DNA of 64,000 nucleotides from Actinomyces procaprae (GTDB lineage Bacteria; Actinomycetota; Actinomycetes; Actinomycetales; Actinomycetaceae): the NCBI RefSeq assembly GCF_004798665.1, contig NZ_CP039292.1:1-64000 (forward strand), given 5' to 3'. Positions within the stretch are counted from its first letter, which is position 1, and each line of letters begins with the position of its first letter. Both the position numbers and the translations under genes were made by a program. The notes beneath the pieces are model-generated. The model was not told the DNA's origin. It did not search any database and was given only the letters and a program-made list of their open reading frames with translations. This document shows positions 12,119-19,236 of the stretch, in pieces.

Positions 12119-12438
12119 GTAGCCGCCTGGACGCACGGTATGGGTGGGTCATGTCTGTGACTGCCGCTCTCCAAGGAGGCACTCGCTGAGGCGGTGGCGC
12201 TGTGAACCGGCAGGCATACCGGCTCCCTCACCCCGCAATGCCGGACGCCGCGCCCACAGACACGAGGGGCCCGATAACCGCCGTCGTCGAGGGGCTTGTC
12301 CGACCGCAGTACGCCGTGTCGACCCGATTGGGGTGGTGGCCGCCAAGGATCAGGCAGCCGAGGGATACCGGGCGATGGACGAGCGCCGCGGCAGCTCAGC
12401 GCCGCGGCCCACCCCGATTGCTTTCGCGCCGACAGAGC

Positions 12439-12667
12439 ATCCACAGGCGCTGTCTGCGCGTGTGCACAGGCGGGAGGCAGACGTATCCCCGTGCTGTGGG
12501 TTAACCGTTTTTCGGCGTGAACACGCGCATCTTGCCGATTCGTCCCCAGCTGTGCGCAACCCTGTGGAGAACCACACCGATGTGTTTCCCCAGGAGTGTC
12601 CACAGATGTGGAGGAATGACAGGGATGTGCTTCCCCAGGATCCACAGCTCGGGAGGTGCCTGTGGAT
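12439..12667. other. Cluster of DnaA-box-like sites
   Basis: Sites with the ATCCACA/TGTGGAT core occur at 12439, 12563, 12597 (TGTCCACAG), 12607, 12640 and 12661. Two of them are in a repeated context GATGTG(T/C)TTCCCCAGGA. None is a perfect box, so the functional meaning is open. Confidence 0.35.
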
Positions 12668-12677
12668 CTGGCGGCGG

Positions 12678-12751
12678 CATCGAGGGCAGACAGGCACCGA
12701 GGGCAGGCAGGCACCGAGGGCAGGCAGGCATCGAGGGCAGGCAGGCATCGA
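12678..12751. repeat. 17-bp tandem repeat, about 4.4 copies
   Basis: The unit CAYCGAGGGCAGGCAGG is repeated almost perfectly, with single C/T and G/A differences between copies. It lies 50 bp left of mini-transposon 1. Confidence 0.9.
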
Positions 12752-12810
12752 CGGGATGGAACCGCATCGGGGCCCGGCACTCGGGCCGGCGCCCGGGGTG
12801 CGGGTTATCC

Positions 12811-13464
12811 GGCTCTTCCGGTTTGCGGGTGTGGTGCTTCCGGCGTGGTGGCTTCGGTCCGGGTTGCGGTGTTCGCGGTGGTTGTGGTTTGGGTGGTGAG
12901 GTCGGTGTGGTTCCGGCGGGGTCGTACTCGGGCTGATAGTGGCGTGTTCGACCAGCGCAGGTCGTTGTCGGGCGTACACGGACGTTTTCGGGGCACGGAG
13001 GACGTCGTCGGCGTTGTCCGCCGGGCAGGGGCGCCCTCGCCGTCGTCGGCTGACCCATGTCCTCGAACAGCCTCCGCCAGGCCATCCGGGTTGGCTCTTG
13101 GTGCTGGTGGGTGTGGTGGTCGGCGTCTTGCGGGGTGAGGGACGCGATGAGCCTGGCGTGGTGAGCTGCGCCGGCTCACCACGCCAGAACGCCAGGCCTG
13201 GCTGCACCTGGCTGCCGACAGCTCCGGTGCCCGGAAGCGGGGCCGTCTGCAACGCCACTTCGCCATCTGCAACGCCACTTCGGCGTTAACAACGCCAGTT
13301 AACCGTCTACTGAAGGCCCCAGAGGTATACAGCAGAACGTTAAGTAGCGTTGTTAACGCCCAGCAGGCGCACCAGACACCCCACCCCACCCCACGCCACG
13401 CCCCAGGACATCGGCAGCACTCCTGCCGCAGCCCGCGACACCACACCCCCAAACCGGAAGAGCC
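12811..13464. mobile_element. ISL3-ended mini-transposon 1 with 8-bp target duplication
   Basis: The left end GGCTCTTCCGGTTTGCGG and right end CCCCCAAACCGGAAGAGCC are inverted repeats of about 24 bp. Both ends are immediately flanked by the same 8 bases, GGTTATCC (12803-12810 and 13465-13472). ISL3-family insertion sequences are known for GGCTCTTC-type ends and 8-bp duplications. No transposase is encoded in the 654 bp, so this is a non-autonomous (MITE-like) copy. It carries a GTTAACAACGC palindromic array. Confidence 0.85.
13244..13360. repeat. Palindromic array, family III (GTTAACAACGC type)
   Basis: Two direct units CTGCAACGCCACTTCG are followed by a large inverted repeat: ggcgttaacaacgcc / ggcgttaacaacgct arms around a GGCCCCAGAGG centre. 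The same sequence occurs in reverse orientation at 54474-54588 inside mini-transposon 6. Confidence 0.8.
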
Positions 13465-13501
13465 GGTTATCCGTGGGCGGGTCGACGGCAGGGCGCTGCG
13501 G

Positions 13502-14338
13502 TTAAAGCAGGAACATGCGCGCGGCAGCCAGGGCCACCAGGAGTACCGCCACGCCGACGGTCCCCCAGACGCCTACCGCCGTCTGCCTGTTGCGGGGCGC
13601 CCAGGCGTAGATGGCTGCCACCGCCAACCCGGTGAGGAAGCCGCCGAGGTGTCCCTGCCAGGAGATATTCGCCCCCAGCACCGAGATCACCAGGTTGATC
13701 ACCAACAGGCCCACAATGGTGGAGGTGTCCCGGCCGAACCGGTGCTGGATCACGAACACCGCCGCGAACAGTCCGAAGATGGCGCCAGACGCCCCCACGG
13801 TTCCGGTGATCCACGCCGGCGTCATGGGGTCGGCGAGCCAGTAGATCGCCGTCGAGCCGCCTAGGGCGCTCAAGACGGTCAGGGCGGTGAAGCGCCAACG
13901 CCCCAGCAGTGGCTCAAGGGTGTTGCCCAGCACCCATAGCGCCCACATGTTCATGGCCAGATGCACCAGCGAACCGTGCAGCAGCGCCGTCGACAGGAAG
14001 CGCCACGGCTGGCCGGCGGCCAAGGCCGGCACGAAGTCGAACCAGCCGGTCAGGGCCGGATAGACCATCTGCCCCGCATAGACGAGCACGCATGCCCCTA
14101 CCAGGACCTTAGTCACCCTGGCGGCGGCCACTGCGGTCCCGCCCAGGGCGGTGCGCAGACCCGGGCGGCCCGAACTGGACTTGCGGGCGCAGTCCACGCA
14201 GTGAATGCCGACGGCGCTGGGCACCTGGCACTCCGGGCAGGTGGGGCGGTTGCAGCGCTGGCAGCGCACGTACGCCACCCGATCCGGATGACGCGGGCAC
14301 ACGGGCGCGTCGCCGGCCTGCGGGTCCGGCTGGGTCAT
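13502..14338 (-). CDS. Rhomboid family intramembrane serine protease
   Basis: Membrane protease that cuts substrates within the bilayer using a Ser-His dyad. The 278-residue protein starts at ATG 14338 (MTQPDPQAGDAP) and has an N-terminal zinc-ribbon/B-box-like segment with CPRH, CQRC, CPEC and CVDC pairs (about 13-52), then six or so membrane helices. The catalytic serine lies in TVGASGAIFG and the histidine in WQGHLGGFLTG; the conserved HLAMNMWAL segment of TM2 is also present. The longer upstream frame reads as non-coding. Neighbours (cyclophilin, CrgA) are those usual in actinobacteria. Confidence 0.92.
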   Translation of the reverse strand: MTQPDPQAGDAPVCPRHPDRVAYVRCQRCNRPTCPECQVPSAVGIHCVDCARKSSSGRPGLRTALGGTAVAAARVTKVLVGACVLVYAGQMVYPALTGWFDFVPALAAGQPWRFLSTALLHGSLVHLAMNMWALWVLGNTLEPLLGRWRFTALTVLSALGGSTAIYWLADPMTPAWITGTVGASGAIFGLFAAVFVIQHRFGRDTSTIVGLLVINLVISVLGANISWQGHLGGFLTGLAVAAIYAWAPRNRQTAVGVWGTVGVAVLLVALAAARMFLL

Positions 14339-14375
14339 GAATCGCTCCCGTCTCGACGACGCTGCCGGGCCCGTC

Positions 14376-14918
14376 TCACCGCTGGACAGTGACGGAGGTG
14401 ATGACGACGTCCTCCAGGGGACGGTCGCGCGGGTCGGTGGCCACCGCCGAGATGGCGTCGACGACCTTCCGGGAGGCGTCGTCGGCGACGGCGCCGAAGA
14501 TCGTGTGCTTGCCCTGCAGCCACTCGGTGGGGGCGGTGGTGATGAAGAACTGCGAGCCGTTGGTGCCCTTGCCCAGCCGCCGACCCGCATTGGCCATGGC
14601 CAGGACGTAGGGGGCGGTGAAGGTCAGGGAGGGGTCGATCTCGTCGTCGAAGACGTACCCGGGACCGCCGGTGCCGGTGCCCAGCGGGTCGCCGCCCTGG
14701 ATCATGAACCCGGGAATCACTCGGTGGAAGACGACACCCTCATACAGGGGAGCGTTCGACTGCTCTCCCGTGCGCGGGTCCGTCCAGGTCTTCTCACCGG
14801 TGGCCAGTCCGACGAAGTTGGAGACGGTCTCCGGAGCCTGGGCGGGGAAGAGCTCGAGTCGGATGTCGCCGAGGGTGGTGTGGAGTGTCGCTTCGATGGT
14901 CGCTTCCATGCTCGCCAT
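14376..14918 (-). CDS. ppiA: Peptidyl-prolyl cis-trans isomerase (cyclophilin)
   Basis: Cytoplasmic cyclophilin that catalyses proline isomerisation during folding. The 180-residue form starts at ATG 14918 (MASMEATIEATLHT); an internal ATG at 14909 is equally possible and an upstream start at 14960 cannot be excluded. Cyclophilin motifs are clear: NFVGLATG, VVFHRVIPGFMIQGGDP with the catalytic arginine, LAMANAGRRLGKGTNGSQFFITTAPT, and LQGKHTIFGAV. No signal peptide is visible. Confidence 0.92.
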   Translation of the reverse strand: MASMEATIEATLHTTLGDIRLELFPAQAPETVSNFVGLATGEKTWTDPRTGEQSNAPLYEGVVFHRVIPGFMIQGGDPLGTGTGGPGYVFDDEIDPSLTFTAPYVLAMANAGRRLGKGTNGSQFFITTAPTEWLQGKHTIFGAVADDASRKVVDAISAVATDPRDRPLEDVVITSVTVQR

Positions 14919-15055
14919 GGTCCCACGTGTTCCGGCGGGATTCAGGGACCCGGTGTTCACCCCAGGCAGAACGGCATTCAGGTTGGTGTCTGCGAGCTGC
15001 GTTACAGTGCGACCATTGGGTGAACAACCTCATCGTTCCGAGCAGGGAGACCGAC

Positions 15056-15679
15056 ATGGTTTGCAATTTCCGTGACAAGAGGATCGACTTCGATCAGACC
15101 CGTCTGGAGGCCGCCACGCTCGCGGACAGCATCGCCGCTCAGGCCGGGCGCGCCGCGGGCTGGGCTGCGCCGCGCGTGAACCGGGCGCGGGAGGAGTTCA
15201 TCAGGGCCGCCAGGGAGGCGCAGTTGCGCGCCCAGCCGGTTGTGGAGGAGGCACGCACCCGGGTGGTGGAGGAGTACGTCCCCGCAGCCCAGCGCGCCGC
15301 CGAGGAGGCACGCACCCGGGTGGTGGAGGACTATGTCCCCGCAGCCCAGCGCGCCGCCCTCGCCGCCCAGGAGGCCGTCAACACCGAGGGCACGCTGACC
15401 GAGCGCGCCCAGCGCGCCGCCCTCGCCGCGAAGCAGGCGGCACTGACCCCGGAGGTACCAGTGAAGAAGAAGCACCCCGTCCTGAAGACCTTCTGCTGGC
15501 TGGCGGTCGCCGGCTGCGCAGCGGGCGCCGCCTACGTGGTGTGGCGCCGTAGCCAGCCGATCGAGGACCCCTGGGCCGAGGAGTACTGGGCCGACTCCAC
15601 CGATGAGCCCGCTGCTGCCGAGGCTCCGGAGCCGGCCGCGGATGCTCCGACGCAGCCGGAGGCACCCGCGGACGAGTGA
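15056..15679 (+). CDS. Hypothetical protein with duplicated coiled-coil unit and one membrane helix
   Basis: Function not recognised. The 207-residue product (ATG 15056, with CAGGGAGA upstream) has an Ala/Arg/Glu-rich helical N-terminal half in which the unit EEARTRVVE(E/D)YVPAAQRAA is repeated in tandem around residues 62-102; the DNA is duplicated too. One membrane helix lies near 141-160 (FCWLAVAGCAAGAAYVVW), followed by an acidic tail rich in Glu, Ala and Pro. The arrangement resembles the helical DUF5324-type proteins found near cyclophilin and rhomboid genes in streptomycetes, but that is an analogy only. A strong terminator follows. Confidence 0.75.
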   Translation: MVCNFRDKRIDFDQTRLEAATLADSIAAQAGRAAGWAAPRVNRAREEFIRAAREAQLRAQPVVEEARTRVVEEYVPAAQRAAEEARTRVVEDYVPAAQRAALAAQEAVNTEGTLTERAQRAALAAKQAALTPEVPVKKKHPVLKTFCWLAVAGCAAGAAYVVWRRSQPIEDPWAEEYWADSTDEPAAAEAPEPAADAPTQPEAPADE

Positions 15680-15714
15680 CCCGGGCTGCTCATCCGCCCG
15701 ATCGGACACACGGT

Positions 15715-15753
15715 CACCGGCGCTCCCGCCGCACACTGGCGGGAGCGCCGGTG
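15715..15753. terminator. Rho-independent-type hairpin
   Basis: CACCGGCGCTCCCGCC and GGCGGGAGCGCCGGTG form a perfect 16-bp stem with a 7-nt loop (gcacact), 35 bp after the stop of the preceding gene. There is no U-run, as is common in actinobacteria. Confidence 0.8.
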
Positions 15754-15897
15754 CGCCTTCGGAACCGTTCCCACGCCGACGGCGTCGCCCGCAAGTGCCC
15801 CGGACGTGGCGGGGGTGGGGCGCCGTAACCGTAGGCCCCGATACCGATGCGGCAGAGGGTGTGGTCCCGACCACGACGTCGTCGTTAGGCTTGCCCC

Positions 15898-16758
15898 ATG
15901 AGTAGTGCCATTCCCGTGCCCGCCCTGCCCCTTCGCCAGGGTACGGCGGGCACCGAGCCCGTTGCGATACCGCAGCTTGGATTCGGGACTTACAAGGTCA
16001 GTGATGCTGAGGCCGAGCGTGTCGTGGATCAGGCGCTGCAGGTCGGCTACCGCCACATCGATACCGCTCAGATGTACGGCAACGAAGCCGGAGTCGGGCG
16101 CGCCATCGCCGCCTCCGCCATTCCGCGCGACCAGCTGTGGGTCACCTCCAAGCTCAACAACCCCAACCACCGGCGTGACGATGCGCTGCGTAGTTTCGAC
16201 GCCACCATGGATGCCCTGCAGCTGGACGTCCTCGACCTATTCCTGGTGCACTGGCCGCTGGCCGCCTCGGCGGGCATTGACCTGGTGGACACCTGGCGCA
16301 CTATGGTGGAGATACTCCAGTCGGGGCGTGTGCGCGCAATCGGCGTATCCAACTACCAGGCCGAGCATCTGCGCACCATCATCGACGCCACCGGGGTGAC
16401 GCCCGCAGTCAATCAGGTGGAGCTGCACCCGTACCTGATCCAGCGGGAGCTGCGCACCGTCCATGAAGAACTGGGAATCCTGACGGAGTCGTGGTCTCCG
16501 CTGGGACGTGGTCGCCTGCTGAATGATCCCGAGGTGGTCCGTCTGGCGGCCGAGCTGAGTGTTGCACCCGCGCAGGTCATCATTCGCTGGCACCTGCAGC
16601 ACGGGCTGGTGGTGATTCCGAAGACCACGCATTTCGAGCGTGTGCGGGTCAACGCGGATGTGCTCGGCTTCGAGCTGAGCGCGGCCCAGATGTCCGCCCT
16701 GGACGCCCTGGACCGTGGTCTGCGTACCGGCTCGCACCCGGACCAGGTGCAGGTCTGA
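15898..16758 (+). CDS. Aldo/keto reductase
   Basis: NADPH-dependent carbonyl reductase of the AKR superfamily, close to the 2,5-diketo-gluconate reductase-like bacterial group. The 286 residues form the usual TIM barrel: LGFGTYKVSD at the start, YRHIDTAQMYGNEAGVG with the catalytic Asp and Tyr, WVTSKLN with the Lys, LFLVHWPL with the His, GVSNYQAEHL, and the cofactor-binding QVIIRWHLQHGLVVIPKT. The substrate cannot be deduced. The start ATG 15898 gives a normal length. Confidence 0.93.
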   Translation: MSSAIPVPALPLRQGTAGTEPVAIPQLGFGTYKVSDAEAERVVDQALQVGYRHIDTAQMYGNEAGVGRAIAASAIPRDQLWVTSKLNNPNHRRDDALRSFDATMDALQLDVLDLFLVHWPLAASAGIDLVDTWRTMVEILQSGRVRAIGVSNYQAEHLRTIIDATGVTPAVNQVELHPYLIQRELRTVHEELGILTESWSPLGRGRLLNDPEVVRLAAELSVAPAQVIIRWHLQHGLVVIPKTTHFERVRVNADVLGFELSAAQMSALDALDRGLRTGSHPDQVQV

Positions 16759-16899
16759 CCCCGTCATCGGGTCCTGGATCGTTAACCCGATCCGTCGCCG
16801 ATTGTCGGGTACGCACTGGGTGATCGCATAGGGTAGAGGGCAGTATGTTCCGAGTTGCGGGCCTTCGACGTCGCCCGCAGGGTAAGTGAGGAGACGCCA

Positions 16900-17256
16900 G
16901 TGGCGCAGACCAAGGGCGAGGGGAAGAAGACGCGGCCGGAGCGCTCCGGCAACCCGGCTAAGCGCGCCGCCGCTGAACGCGCCCGCATGGAGGAGTCGCG
17001 GGCAGCGGCCAACCGCGTCTCTCGAGTGCCCCGGAAGGTCAAGGAGCAGGGGTCGCCACGGTGGTACGCGCCAGTGATGGTCTCATTCCTGGTCATCGGC
17101 CTGTTGTGGGTGGTGGTGACTTACCTGTTCAAGGGCGCCTACCCGCTTCCGTACTTCGTTGAGAACCACGCCAGCGACTGGCTTGTGAACGGCAACCTCT
17201 ACGTCGGATTCGCCGTCATGCTCGTCGGTTTCCTCGGCCTGCTGCGGTGGAAGTAA
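16900..17256 (+). CDS. crgA: Cell division protein CrgA
   Basis: Small FtsZ-ring-associated membrane protein that coordinates septal peptidoglycan synthesis in actinobacteria. The start is GTG 16900 (VAQTKGEGKKTR), with GTGAGGAG 6-14 bases upstream; the upstream frame extension is unlike the family. The 118-residue product has a basic N-terminus and two membrane helices (about 64-85 and 96-115) with the family pattern PRWYAPVMVSFLVIGLLWVV and NGNLYVGFAVMLVGFLGLLRWK. It is followed 9 bp later by the sortase. Confidence 0.92.
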   Translation: MAQTKGEGKKTRPERSGNPAKRAAAERARMEESRAAANRVSRVPRKVKEQGSPRWYAPVMVSFLVIGLLWVVVTYLFKGAYPLPYFVENHASDWLVNGNLYVGFAVMLVGFLGLLRWK

Positions 17257-17265
17257 CGCAAGCGC

Positions 17266-18036
17266 ATGGCGGCTAAGACGGCCAGGCGGCATGCCGGGCG
17301 ACGCCGTGGGCCCCGACGGGTGGTCGACTTCTTCCTGTTCGGGCTCGGCGAACTGCTGATCACCGCCGGGCTGGTCGTGGCGCTGTTCCTAGTGTGGCAG
17401 CTGTGGTGGACCGGCCTGGATGCCACTGCGAAGGCTGATGCCATCGCCACTGACTTCACCTCGACTCAGGTCGACTCGCCCAACGTTGAGGGCACCAGGC
17501 ACTATGACGACCCGCCGGAGGTGGCGCCCGTCGGCTACGGGGAGGTCATCGGCATGCTGGTGGTTCCCAAGTGGTATGGCGTGACCAACAACAACATGCC
17601 GATCCTTGAGGGCATCGGCTCCGACGTGCTGGACCAGGCGGCGGCCGGACACTACCCCGACACCCAGCAGCTCGGCGCGGTCGGTAACTTCGCCATCGCC
17701 GGCCACCGCCGCACCAATGGCAACTCCTTTCGGCGCATCGACATGCTGGAGGAGGGCGATGAGATCATCGTGGCCACCAAGGACACGTGGTACGTGTACA
17801 CGGTGACGACCCACGAGATCGTCGAGCCGACCGACGTCGACGTCATTGCGCCGGTGCCCGGTGAGCCCGGCGTCGCCCCCACTGAACGCATGCTGACCAT
17901 GACCACCTGCCATTCCCTTACCGTGGGTGAATGGGGAAACGATCACCGGTGGATCACCCATGCCAAGTTCGCCTACTGGATGGAGCGCGCGGAGGGCCGC
18001 CCCGCCTCGGTGCTCAATGACGAGGGGGTCAACTGA
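17266..18036 (+). CDS. srtE: Class E sortase
   Basis: Membrane-anchored transpeptidase that attaches proteins with LAXTG-like signals to the cell wall. The 256-residue protein has an Arg-rich N-terminus, a single membrane helix (about 23-45) and the catalytic domain with His147 in AGHRRTNG, Cys215 in TMTTCHS and Arg228 in NDHRWITH. No sortase substrate gene is seen nearby, consistent with a housekeeping enzyme. It lies in the typical crgA-srtE neighbourhood. The stop overlaps the next small gene (TGATG). Confidence 0.93.
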   Translation: MAAKTARRHAGRRRGPRRVVDFFLFGLGELLITAGLVVALFLVWQLWWTGLDATAKADAIATDFTSTQVDSPNVEGTRHYDDPPEVAPVGYGEVIGMLVVPKWYGVTNNNMPILEGIGSDVLDQAAAGHYPDTQQLGAVGNFAIAGHRRTNGNSFRRIDMLEEGDEIIVATKDTWYVYTVTTHEIVEPTDVDVIAPVPGEPGVAPTERMLTMTTCHSLTVGEWGNDHRWITHAKFAYWMERAEGRPASVLNDEGVN

Positions 18037-18191
18037 TGTACGGATGGATCTGGCGGCACCTGCCGGGGCCGGTGTGGCTGCGGGCGATCGAAGCGCTGGT
18101 ACTAGTGGTCGTCGTCGTCCTCTTTCTGTTCGAGGTCGTCTTCCCTTGGGCCAACGAGACGTGGAACCTGTCAGGCGAGGCGACCGTCTAG
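18036..18191 (+). CDS. Small membrane protein downstream of sortase E
   Basis: A 51-residue protein (MYGWIWRHLPGPVWLRA...) with one membrane helix (about 18-40, VLVVVVVLFLFEVVFPW). Small proteins with the pattern WRxLPGPxxxR and FPW commonly follow class E sortase in actinobacteria; function unknown. Its ATG overlaps the sortase stop by one base, implying translational coupling. It is too short for standard length cut-offs but position and pattern support it. Confidence 0.8.
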   Translation: MYGWIWRHLPGPVWLRAIEALVLVVVVVLFLFEVVFPWANETWNLSGEATV

Positions 18192-18257
18192 CGGACCACT
18201 TGTCTCTTTGGCGGCGTGGAGACTGAACTGCGTTGAGGCTCCAAGGCCCCTCGGAAC

Positions 18258-18408
18258 CGGGCAGGGCTGATCGGCGACGGGGGCTGGTGGTCGAGGCCCC
18301 GCAGTCCTTGCACCTCCAGCGCGGGTGCCGGGCGGTGGTGGAGCCATTACGAATGATCCCGGAGCCGCATCCCGCACAACACGGTCTGTCGGGGCGAGGA
18401 GTGCTGCA
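18258..18408 (-). pseudogene. N-terminal fragment of an IS1249/IS256-like transposase
   Basis: About 50 residues read CSTPRPDRPCCAGCGSG, then IIRNGST and RWRCKDCGASTTSPRRR. This is the paired-cysteine zinc-finger N-terminus of IS1249-type transposases (CxxCGS...NG...RWRCxxCGAS). No start codon is in place and the rest of the transposase is absent after about 18258, so it is a degraded remnant. Confidence 0.65.
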
Positions 18409-18869
18409 TCCTGCCCACCTCCATCGACCCCGCCTTTCCCCTACTTTTTCAACGAAAAGTCCCGACCCTACACGTATTTGCGCCGATAGCTCGGAAGAGC
18501 TCTCCTGCCTGGGTATGGTCCGAGGTGAACGGCAGGGTGACCGCCCTGGCCGGCTCCCGTCCACCCCCGGTACATCCGACGCCACCGCCGAGGCCGTCGA
18601 TGGCCGCCTGGAGTACCTACGCGGCATCGCCCCCGGGTTATGGAACCTGGTCGATTTCACCGTCCGCAGCAGCCTTCATGCCGGCGGCTTCCGCAAGGAC
18701 TTCCTGAATCGGCGTGGACACGGCCGACTTGTTGTCGGGCATCGTGGGTCTCCTTCGTGAATCTTTGGACGGATGAACAAACGGGCTTCCACGATGCCCC
18801 CTGCCACAGCGGACCCCTCGCGGGAATTGCCACCACACTACGAGACCCACCCGGCCGCTGAGCCTGCCA

Positions 18870-18983
18870 GTTGGACCCCTGTGCCGCCGTTGGACCGCTT
18901 GTACCCTCGATGGACCCCTGTGCCGCCGTTGGACCGCCGTAGCCGCTGGTTACAGCGGTCCAACGGGGCGTGAGCGGTCCAAC
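18870..18983. repeat. Head-to-head TGGACC array, family I, copy 2
   Basis: Four forward units (GTTGGACCCCTGTGCC / GTTGGACCGC types) meet two reverse units (GCGGTCCAACGGGG) over the centre GCCGTAGCCGCTGGTTACAG. Orientation is that of copy 3. The flank continues CGGCGCAAGACCCACCC as in the other copies. Confidence 0.85.
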
Positions 18984-19127
18984 GGGGCGGCGCAAGACCC
19001 ACCCACCCCCTTCGGCTACCGGCAACCGGGCCCCCGACACCACGGGAACGCCGTGGTCGCCTGACTGCGCACAACCATCCTCACCGAGAACACAGGCGGG
19101 CCCACCCGGAGGCACACGCGGCAACTT

Positions 19128-19219
19128 CGGTACGTAAGATCTACCGACCTCGGTACGTAAGATCTACCGACCTCGGCACGTAAGATCTACCGATCTCGGT
19201 ACGTAAGATCTACCGACCT
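19128..19219. repeat. 23-bp tandem repeat, 4 copies (family V)
   Basis: The unit CGGTACGTAAGATCTACC followed by GACCT is repeated four times with two single-base changes. It contains the palindromes TACGTA and AGATCT. It ends 18 bp from the pknB stop. Related copies are at 63498-63552 and 60425-60447. Confidence 0.9.
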
Positions 19220-19236
19220 CGAATGACTCACGCGGC

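Larger units (their letters stand above)
12119..13501. other. Repeat-rich gene desert between DUF4342 and rhomboid genes
   Basis: No open frame here resembles a protein. From left to right the region holds a cluster of DnaA-box-like sites (12439-12667), a 17-bp tandem repeat (12678-12751), and a 654-bp ISL3-ended mini-transposon (12811-13464) flanked by an 8-bp duplication. A GTGAACCGGCAGGC motif at 12202 is shared with 35582 and, partly, with 54635. Confidence 0.8.
18192..19236. other. Intergenic region with transposase remnant and two repeat families
   Basis: No intact gene is seen in 1,045 bp. In many actinobacteria a glutamine amidotransferase gene (pabA/trpG) lies between sortase and pknB; it is missing here. 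Instead there is a zinc-finger transposase fragment (18258-18408, minus), a TTTCAACGAAAAGT motif (18447-18460), a TGGACC array (18870-18983) and four 23-bp tandem repeats (19128-19219) just after the pknB stop. Confidence 0.75.

Noticed and set aside
12350..13258. 302-codon minus-strand frame in the gene desert
   Set aside because: Crosses the 17-bp tandem repeat and the mini-transposon; low-complexity translation (ACPRCLPALGA) without a family pattern.
17389..18660. 423-codon minus-strand frame
   Set aside because: Mostly antisense to the sortase gene; only about 50 residues (18258-18408) have meaning, as a transposase zinc-finger remnant, and that part is listed separately.
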